Of a stretch of DNA of 64,000 nt, positions 58,569-64,000 are shown piece after piece (position 1 is the first letter of the stretch; every line of letters starts with the position of its first letter). The notes beneath the pieces are model-generated. The model searched no databases. It saw only the letters and a list, made by a program, of their open reading frames with translations, and was not told the DNA's origin. Both the position numbers and the translations under genes were made by a program. This DNA comes from Bacillus sp. CECT 9360 (lineage in GTDB: Bacteria > Bacillota > Bacilli > Bacillales > DSM-1321), in contig NZ_CAKKNA010000002.1 of NCBI RefSeq assembly GCF_918741275.1, positions 1 through 64,000 of the forward strand, given 5' to 3'.

Positions 58569-59186
58569 TCACGCATTCTTCATGACAATTGATTCAAGAG
58601 TATTGGCAACACCTTGACAGCTGTCCGCGATTTCTTCCAGGTTTTCATAAATTTCTTTATATTGAATGATGCGAATAGGATCCTTTTCGACGGAGAACAA
58701 GTTTTTAATGGATTGGCGTTGAATGCCATCACAAACCGATTCAAGGTCTTTAATTTTGATTGCATTTTCACGAACGCTTTGTAGTTTCTTCGAAGATAAT
58801 AAGTCCACAGCCTTTTCGATTTCATACGTGCATTCCTTAATAGCCTCGACAAATTTCAGCATGTATTTATCTGCATTTATGATCGAATACATTTCGAATA
58901 ACGCGGAAGTATGTTCTAATCCATCTAGGACATCATCCATGCTCATCGTTAAAGCCAGGATGTCTTCACGTTCAATCGGAGTGATAAAGGCATTGTTCAA
59001 TTCCCTGATGACCTCATGCACCATGTCGTCGCCCTTATGTTCAAACTCTTTCATCTTTTCTTCGAAAACTCTTAAATCACTGACATTATTTAGTTTATAG
59101 TCAGCGAAATAGTCTGCGCCTTCTCTTAAGTTTTGTGCAATGCTTAAAAGCAGAATGGCAAACTTGTCCTTTTTCTTGAAAACCAT
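58569..59186 (-). CDS. DUF47 (PhoU-like) partner of Pit
   Basis: The 205-residue all-helical protein has a PhoU-like fold: LREGADYFADYKLNN, FEHKGDDMVHEVIRELNNAF, TPIEREDILALTMSMDDVLD (acidic metal-binding motif), and YKEIYENLEEIADSCQGVAN. DUF47 proteins control the linked Pit transporter. The start at 59186 has GGGGG seven bases upstream and gives the usual MVFKKKDKF N-terminus; the open frame extends further. Confidence 0.92.
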   Translation of the reverse strand: MVFKKKDKFAILLLSIAQNLREGADYFADYKLNNVSDLRVFEEKMKEFEHKGDDMVHEVIRELNNAFITPIEREDILALTMSMDDVLDGLEHTSALFEMYSIINADKYMLKFVEAIKECTYEIEKAVDLLSSKKLQSVRENAIKIKDLESVCDGIQRQSIKNLFSVEKDPIRIIQYKEIYENLEEIADSCQGVANTLESIVMKNA

Positions 59187-59426
59187 AAGAAAACCCCCAT
59201 TTTTTAAATGCGCGTTTACGCATAACCCTTCATCCAAAAACGGTATATGCATAATATGAGCGTAGACTATTCTATCTGATTCTCTTCGTTTAGGGGAGCA
59301 ATTTCGATAAAAATTTACAAAATCTTAACAAAGTAAATATTAAATTTTAAAAAAATACTAAGCAAATTTAAAATTATTGTGGTAAAGACGAGTTTTTTGT
59401 CTGAAATTAGCAGGAAACAACAGGTG

Positions 59427-59672
59427 TTTTGTTGCCGCTTTTTCCGTTTGGTTGCCAGTACTCGGACTTTCATTGCCGGAAATTCTGTTTTGTTGCCAGT
59501 TCCAATTTTTGTTGCCGAAGTTTTGATTTTCTTGCGACTTTTCCTGTTTGGTTTCAAGTACGCGGACTTTCGTTTCCGAAAATTTCTAAAAGATCAAATG
59601 TCGGCTACAACCCAGGTAGAATCGGCTACAAAATCAGGAGTTCCCGCTACAAAAACGGTCCCCGGCTACAAA
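59427..59672. repeat. Family 1 array with internal change of orientation
   Basis: From 59427 to about 59590 the units read as the complement (TTTTGTTGCC and variants) with lengths 19-21 bases. AGTACTCGGACTTT at 59457 recurs as AGTACGCGGACTTT at 59557, a 100-base second-order period. From 59603 to 59672 the units are on the plus strand (GGCTACAAA at 59603, 59623, 59645 and 59664). It lies between divergent genes. Confidence 0.85.
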
Positions 59673-59806
59673 TCGTAAATCCAGAACAGGCACCTTAAAA
59701 AGGTTTGCCAATTGTCGATGTTTCTCTCTTATTTTAAAGGCTAAACGCTAGGTAATACCATTCCTGTAATGATACAATCGGAAATAAGTAAAAAGGAGGT
59801 TTGGTT

Positions 59807-60637
59807 ATGATCCAAAATATTCAAGATACGATCACTCTGAATAATGGTGTGAAAATGCCTCAGCTTGGATTTGGGGTTTTTAAGGTGGAGAGCGGCAGCC
59901 AAACGGTGGACTCGGTAAAGAAAGCTCTTGAGGTTGGGTATCGGGCGATCGATACAGCCGCGATTTATAAAAATGAAGAAGGTGTAGGCCAGGCAATCAG
60001 GGAAAGCGGCATACCGCGCGCGGAGCTTTTTATTACTTCGAAAGTATGGAACAGCGATCAAGGGTATGAATCTACACTTAAAGCTTATGATGAAAGCTTA
60101 AAAAGATTAGGTCTGGAATATTTGGATCTCTACTTAATTCACTGGCCTGTAAAAGGAAAATACAATGATACATGGAGAGCGCTTGAAAAACTTTATAAAG
60201 ATGGAAAAGTTCGCTCTATTGGCGTCAGCAATTTCCATGTCCATCATCTGGAGGATTTATTTGCGAACAGTGAGATCAAGCCTGTCATTGACCAAGTGGA
60301 ATTGCACCCGCGTCTTTCCCATGAGGAGCTAAGAGATTTCTGCCAGAAACATGAGATGAAAGTACAGGCATGGGGTCCTCTCGGTCAGGGGCACTTAATT
60401 GAAGAACCGACCTTAAAACATATTGCGGATAAGCATGGCAAAACGACTGCTCAAGTCTTAATCAGATGGCATTTACAGCATGACATTGTTGTCATTCCTA
60501 AATCTGTGACGCCATCCCGCATAGAAGAGAATGCACAGGTTTTTGATTTTGAATTAAGCATGGATGAAATGAACAAGATTGATGCTTTAAATCTTAATGA
60601 AAGATTTGGTGCCGATCCGGACAACTTTAATTTTTAA
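59807..60637 (+). CDS. Aldo/keto reductase (YvgN/YtbE-like)
   Basis: The 276-residue TIM-barrel oxidoreductase has GYRAIDTAAIYKNEEGVGQA with catalytic Asp and Tyr, TSKVWN with the Lys, LDLYLIHWPVKGKY with the His, and the NADPH motif IPKSVTPSRIEENAQVFDF. It matches the 2,5-diketogluconate/methylglyoxal reductase branch of Bacillus. ATG 59807 has AAGGAGG at seven bases; TTG at 59801 is less likely. Terminator at 60642. Confidence 0.93.
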   Translation: MIQNIQDTITLNNGVKMPQLGFGVFKVESGSQTVDSVKKALEVGYRAIDTAAIYKNEEGVGQAIRESGIPRAELFITSKVWNSDQGYESTLKAYDESLKRLGLEYLDLYLIHWPVKGKYNDTWRALEKLYKDGKVRSIGVSNFHVHHLEDLFANSEIKPVIDQVELHPRLSHEELRDFCQKHEMKVQAWGPLGQGHLIEEPTLKHIADKHGKTTAQVLIRWHLQHDIVVIPKSVTPSRIEENAQVFDFELSMDEMNKIDALNLNERFGADPDNFNF

Positions 60638-60641
60638 ACGT

Positions 60642-60676
60642 AAAGGAAAAGGCTGTCCAGCCTTTTCCTTTTTTTA
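60642..60676 (+). terminator. Terminator of the aldo/keto reductase gene
   Basis: AGGAAAAGGCTG, TC, CAGCCTTTTCCT, seven T. Confidence 0.85.
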
Positions 60677-61132
60677 TATACGCCACTGTATAATTGTGTA
60701 TAAATATACAAAATAACCATTTGATTTATTATAATTACCCTGTTTTCAATGAATTAACCATTTTATTTATATACCATTTTTTATTCGTTTTTAGGTTTTG
60801 ATTTTTGTGAATGGGGAAATTAATAAGTACAACGGCGGAACAACAACTAAAGAATAACTTCACAAAGGATTGCCTTTTTAAGGATATTACAAAAATGAAA
60901 AATGAATGAAATGCAGATTTACAACAGATAATATCCTTAAAGATGCAGCCCAATTAAAACGCTTTATATGCCTGTAATTCAAAAACAGGGAATTATAAGT
61001 TAAATACAAAGGCAAATAAAGCTGTTTTAATTCGAGTTTATTCTTTTGTTGAACTGCCGTAAGAGGAGAAGTTAGGATTCATCCTGCTTTTGCACTCTAA
61101 AAACTAATCTAATTTTATAGGAGGAATAAGAC
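60677..61132. other. 456-base region without a gene
   Basis: AT-rich; the open frames on it have no ribosome sites. GGAGGAATAAG at 61120 serves the next gene. No repeat array, tRNA or riboswitch is recognised. Confidence 0.4.
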
Positions 61133-61387
61133 ATGGGTTTTTTATGGTCATTAATTATTGGTGGAATTATCGGTTGGTTAGCTGGGATGATTATTGGGAG
61201 AGACGTTCCATTTGGTATCATTGGTAACATCATCGCAGGTTTCATTGGTGCTTGGTTAGGATCATTAATCTTAGGCGACTGGGGTCCTGTGGTAGGCGAC
61301 TTTGCGATTATACCAGCTTTAATCGGGGCAATCGTGCTTGTTTTCATCTTAAGCCTTATCTTCAAAAGCATGCGAAAAGCTTCATAA
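61133..61387 (+). CDS. GlsB/YeaQ/YmgE-family membrane protein
   Basis: The 84-residue protein has three glycine-rich helices: LIIGGIIGWLAGMIIG, GIIGNIIAGFIGAWLGSLIL and IIPALIGAIVLVFILSLIF. This is the transglycosylase-associated (GlsB) family, often induced by stress; its role is unclear. A GGAGG ribosome site and a terminator support it. Confidence 0.92.
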   Translation: MGFLWSLIIGGIIGWLAGMIIGRDVPFGIIGNIIAGFIGAWLGSLILGDWGPVVGDFAIIPALIGAIVLVFILSLIFKSMRKAS

Positions 61388-61401
61388 TGGATGTTTATGT
61401 G

Positions 61402-61434
61402 AAAAACCTTCCCGTTAGCGGGAAGGTTTTTTTC
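61402..61434 (+). terminator. Terminator of the GlsB-like gene
   Basis: AACCTTCCCG, TTAG, CGGGAAGGTT, then seven T. Confidence 0.9.
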
Positions 61435-61438
61435 TGTA

Positions 61439-62320
61439 TCATGGAAGATCAATCTCAGGGAAAATGGCTGGGTCATCTAAAAATGGCGCGCGGCAAACAA
61501 TCCTTACTTCTGTGATAGGATGGATGAATTCAATTTTGTATCCATGCAAAGCCTGGCGCCCGAAAACAGGCTTTCCGCCATATAAAGTATCTCCCGCAAG
61601 CGGATGGCCCATATGGCTGAAATGTACTCGAATTTGATGGGTTCGTCCGCTTTCAAGGGAACACTTTACGAGCGAGAGCATTTTTTTAGAGTAGTGTTCT
61701 AATACCTGATAGTGCGTGATTGCTGTTTGACCTGTTGGCGAAACCCTTCGTCTAGTAGCATGATGCCTGTCCCGGCCGATCTTTTCATTGATCGTTCCTT
61801 CGTTTTTTTTCAATATGCCTTCACAGAGAGCAACATAGCTACGTGTAATCTTTCTTTCCTCCAGCATTTTATCAAGCAGGGCACCGGTGAGATGATTTTT
61901 AGCAAAGAGAACGGCTCCAGTGGTATCTTTATCGAGGCGATGAATATGCTTTAATATCCCCGATTCTTTTTTTAAATGATAGGCTACTCCATTCAGAAGT
62001 GTATCGATTTGCCCGGGTGATGAAGGGTGGGTTTCCATTTCTGCCGGTTTGTTGGCGATTAATAAGTGCTCATCTTCATATAATATAGAAGTTTCTAAAT
62101 TGGAAGCTTTGACACCTGTATGATTGCCCTCATCGAAAATAGGAAGATGTAAATGTTCCCCAGCATGCAGAGGTGAATTCCAAGAGCGATACTCATTGTT
62201 AATCGTAACTTCTTTACTCATGCGCCATTCGTGGATCATTTTTTTCGGAACCTTCCAATAATCCCTAAAAATCCCTTCAATAGTCAGCTGATTCCATTTG
62301 GCGGGAATGGTGATAATCAA
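61439..62320 (-). CDS. RluA-family rRNA pseudouridine synthase
   Basis: The enzyme isomerises uridine in ribosomal RNA. The catalytic motif HIHRLDKDTTGAVLFAK holds the Asp. An S4-like N-terminal part (DYWKVPKKMIHEWRMSKEVT) and SGRTHQIRVHFSHMGHPLAGD and LYGG motifs are typical. The start is uncertain. TTG 62320 has AGAGGA upstream and gives 293 residues; ATG 62371 has no ribosome site. The neighbour resembles YhcU, so this is probably YhcT. Confidence 0.9.
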   Translation of the reverse strand: MIITIPAKWNQLTIEGIFRDYWKVPKKMIHEWRMSKEVTINNEYRSWNSPLHAGEHLHLPIFDEGNHTGVKASNLETSILYEDEHLLIANKPAEMETHPSSPGQIDTLLNGVAYHLKKESGILKHIHRLDKDTTGAVLFAKNHLTGALLDKMLEERKITRSYVALCEGILKKNEGTINEKIGRDRHHATRRRVSPTGQTAITHYQVLEHYSKKMLSLVKCSLESGRTHQIRVHFSHMGHPLAGDTLYGGKPVFGRQALHGYKIEFIHPITEVRIVCRAPFLDDPAIFPEIDLP

Positions 62321-62555
62321 GAATCTTCCTCTTCTGACAGTTTGAATCAAATTTCTCACTACTTTCGACATGGTTTATTATTATTCAATACAATTAATCC
62401 TGAAAATGACATCATCAGGAAAAATACAGCATCTTTCTTCCTATGGCTGGATCAGGAGTGGGTATAATTTCCACCCTTTTTTTCATAGGTCTTATGTTAT
62501 TCTAAAAAAAAGAATTTTACATATACTTCTGTATAATTTAAAAGGTGGGTTGTTA

Positions 62556-62972
62556 GTGAGGATTGTTTTTGCTTCAACATCTGAACAGGAGCAGGAAATT
62601 GGAAATCTTGTCTCATTCTTTTACAGATCTATTTTTCCGAAGTATTTTACTAAAGACGAAATTCTTCATTTCGAAAAAATAGGGGTCTTACAGACTCCTG
62701 CAAACAGCATAACTTATTTTGGCACTCTTAAAGATGCATTTCAAGTCATGACCTGTTTACAGGTTATTATCTCAATTCTTGAGAAAAAAGAAAGCAGTAA
62801 TATGGCCTTAGAGGGGAAATTTATAAGGCTGTTCGAAAACAATGTCAGAATTCTAAATGACTATGGTGTTTTGTTTCCTTTAGATCTTAATCATTTTGAC
62901 AGCTTAAAAAATGAGGAAAATGACGATTCGTTTCTTTTATATGTAGAAGCTGCCAACCAATACTTGATTTAA
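62556..62972 (+). CDS. YhcU-like DUF5365 protein
   Basis: The 138-residue soluble protein begins MRIVFASTSEQEQEIGNLVS, with FFYRSIFPKYFTKDEI and YFGTLKDAFQVMTCLQVIIS. It matches the YhcU (DUF5365) type of Bacillus, and its position next to the yhcT-like gene agrees. Start GTG 62556 has AAGGTGG at seven bases. The open frame runs to 62370 upstream, over the start of the opposite gene. Function unknown. Confidence 0.75.
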   Translation: MRIVFASTSEQEQEIGNLVSFFYRSIFPKYFTKDEILHFEKIGVLQTPANSITYFGTLKDAFQVMTCLQVIISILEKKESSNMALEGKFIRLFENNVRILNDYGVLFPLDLNHFDSLKNEENDDSFLLYVEAANQYLI

Positions 62973-62997
62973 GCACTTATCCTAATTAATTATGAAG

Positions 62998-63038
62998 AAC
63001 CGGGGCCGGACTTATATTGAGTTCGGCCCCGGTTTTTA
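62998..63038 (+). terminator. Terminator of the YhcU-like gene
   Basis: AACCGGGGCCG, loop, CGGCCCCGGTT, then TTT. Confidence 0.88.
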
Positions 63039-63102
63039 ACTCTGGGTACGTAAAGCGTGAGACTTGCTAAATATGCCCCTTTTATATACATGTGGTTGCA
63101 TG

Positions 63103-63283
63103 TGTCGAAATATAGTGGATATTGTCGAGAAATCGATATATGAGCTAAGTTGATAATATATGTGCCAAAGTTGATAATATAATGGAAAACTTGAAAATAA
63201 ATAGGTCAAAGTTGATAATAAATTCGAAAACTCGATGATAAATATGCCAAAGGGATGATAAATCCAGAAACTTGATAAAATCA
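63103..63283 (+). repeat. GATAATAAAT array with leader (family 3)
   Basis: A 40-bp leader (63103-63142), shared with the array at 34988, is followed by seven units at 63151, 63172, 63192, 63213, 63233, 63253 and 63273. The spacing is 21, 20, 21, 20, 20, 20. The cores decay from TTGATAATA to GGATGATAAAT. It lies between converging genes. Confidence 0.85.
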
Positions 63284-63319
63284 CCGGACTTAAGGTTTAC
63301 GAAATACAGATAGTAAAAG

Positions 63320-63354
63320 AGGCTGACTCCATAGGGTGCAATAGGAGTCAGCCT
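63320..63354. terminator. Hairpin downstream of the thioredoxin-like gene
   Basis: AGGCTGACTCC and GGAGTCAGCCT are perfect complements around a 13-base loop. The T run on the minus strand is short. Confidence 0.65.
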
Positions 63355-63400
63355 TTAAGCGCAATTACGTCTAATCTCCGTCTTACGGCTCGTCAATCGA

Positions 63401-63880
63401 CTAGTTTTCTTTATTTACCTCATTTTTTTCAAACCAGTTTTGAAATACTGATTCTTCATTAGACCCGACAATGCGGTCTTGTTCTTTACCATCTTTAAAG
63501 TGAACGATGGTAGGCGTGGATTCTATATAATAATCTTCCCATCCTTGCTCGAACTCCAATAAATTGTATTGGACAAGGTCAATCCCCATATTCTCTGCCA
63601 GCGGAGCTACGACCGGAGTAGTTGCCTGACAATGGGAGCATTCCGGGCTATAGAAATAGACGGTGACGTCCTCGTTATTTTTCAGCTTTTTCTCTAACTG
63701 CTCCGGCAGAATCAGGTTTTGATAATTGGGATCATCCAGCTGATCGGCTGTGGAAGCCTTTAAGTCTTTCTTGCCGTACGGATTATCTTCAGATTGCTCT
63801 TCTTTTTGCATATTCGTGATAATGGCAATTGCCGCGAATATAACGATGATGATGCCTAAAAAAATAAGTATCTTTTTCAT
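63401..63880 (-). CDS. Membrane-anchored thioredoxin-family thiol-disulfide protein
   Basis: The 159-residue protein has an N-terminal membrane anchor (residues 4-24) and a thioredoxin domain with the active-site CXXC in FYSPECSHCQATTP, the cis-proline in IESTPTIVHFKDGK, and a C-terminal helix. It acts outside the cytoplasmic membrane. ATG 63880 follows GGAGG at eight bases and overlaps the DsbB/BdbC gene stop (ATGA), so the two are coupled. It probably works as the thiol partner of that quinone-linked protein. Confidence 0.88.
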   Translation of the reverse strand: MKKILIFLGIIIVIFAAIAIITNMQKEEQSEDNPYGKKDLKASTADQLDDPNYQNLILPEQLEKKLKNNEDVTVYFYSPECSHCQATTPVVAPLAENMGIDLVQYNLLEFEQGWEDYYIESTPTIVHFKDGKEQDRIVGSNEESVFQNWFEKNEVNKEN

Positions 63881-64000
63881 GAGGCTGCCTCCCTGGTTTT
63901 TTTCCATACGAGATAACTGCAGATAAATATAATAACAAAGGCAGTTAAAGCTAGAAAAGGAATTGTAATAAAGCCGAACCAGTTAATATATTGTCCTGTG
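63877..64000 (-). CDS. BdbC/DsbB-family disulfide bond formation protein, 3' part
   Basis: The last 40 codons are in the window: TGQYINWFGFITIPFLALTA, FVIIFICSYLVWKKT and a short tail. The WFGFITIPFLAL pattern and last helix match the fourth helix of BdbC (DsbB family). The quinone-binding and CXXC regions lie beyond the window edge. Confidence 0.75.
   Translation of the reverse strand, partial: TGQYINWFGFITIPFLALTAFVIIFICSYLVWKKTREAAS

Noticed and set aside
59379..59698. Open frames in the orientation-switching array
   Set aside because: Translations of repeat units on both strands with no ribosome site.
60735..60953. 72-codon minus-strand frame
   Set aside because: Low-complexity Phe/Lys-rich translation with no ribosome site or family features.

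Overview
The window comes from the chromosome of an endospore-forming Bacillaceae bacterium (Bacillus sensu lato). Evidence: strong AGGAGG ribosome sites with ATG, GTG and TTG starts, a Bacillus-type tRNA cluster, the B. subtilis-like order queG-yhbB-trmL-nfrA-prkA-yhbH, a gerABC-type spore germinant receptor operon, ald next to an AdeR-like activator, and yhcT/yhcU-like neighbours. The species cannot be named from this sequence alone.

Layout. 1-1107: end of a tRNA operon (fMet partial, Asp, Phe, a broken Thr copy, Thr, Tyr, Trp, His, Gln, Gly, Cys, Leu). 1108-4253: a decayed integrative island. It is bounded by the 3' end of tRNA-Leu and a 32-bp imperfect copy of it. It carries an integrase remnant, a broken alpha/beta hydrolase and an ECF42-type sigma factor operon with two DGPF (YCII) genes, each behind the same TGTCGA-N17-CGT promoter. 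4400-8900: TPR-like and anchored repeat proteins, a DNA glycosylase, a zinc alcohol dehydrogenase, a lone tRNA-Gly and an ABC-transporter remnant. 8900-20100: housekeeping and sporulation genes with several small proteins. 20246-22280: MFS exporter, DUF3231 protein and an AraC-type remnant. 22609-28082: a ThuA/Gfo-Idh/sugar isomerase/alpha-glucosidase operon for glucoside catabolism. 28124-33219: a SIS protein and the GlcNAc regulon (nagA-nagB-nagR divergent from the PTS gene, with NagR-type operators and a cre site between). 33363-39780: a frameshifted hydrolase, membrane proteins and gerA-gerB-gerC. 39853-40226: two MITE-like elements. 40240-44281: a phosphonate-type ABC importer and a 3-methyladenine glycosylase. 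44618-51099: proC and the cell-wall recycling trio amiE-nagZ-namZ. 51168-59186: a proC fragment, tcyP, an SDR with a leader terminator, ald/adeR and the pit/DUF47 phosphate pair. 59807-64000: aldo/keto reductase, GlsB-like protein, pseudouridine synthase, YhcU-like protein and a disulfide-exchange pair cut by the window end.

Functional themes. Cell-wall amino sugars are handled by two separate loci: amiE, nagZ and namZ strip peptide, GlcNAc and MurNAc outside the cell, and the nag regulon imports and degrades GlcNAc. MurNAc-6-phosphate genes (murQ, murP, murR) are not in the window.

The most unusual signal is a set of intergenic arrays. At ten places there are short tandem units of about 20-21 bp (two helical turns), each with a conserved half and a variable half, in at least four sequence families. 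The largest family (core GGCAACAAAA or GGCTACAAAA) has a second-order period of 100-101 bp made of five units, seen independently in three arrays. I know of no described element with this architecture, but I could not search for one.
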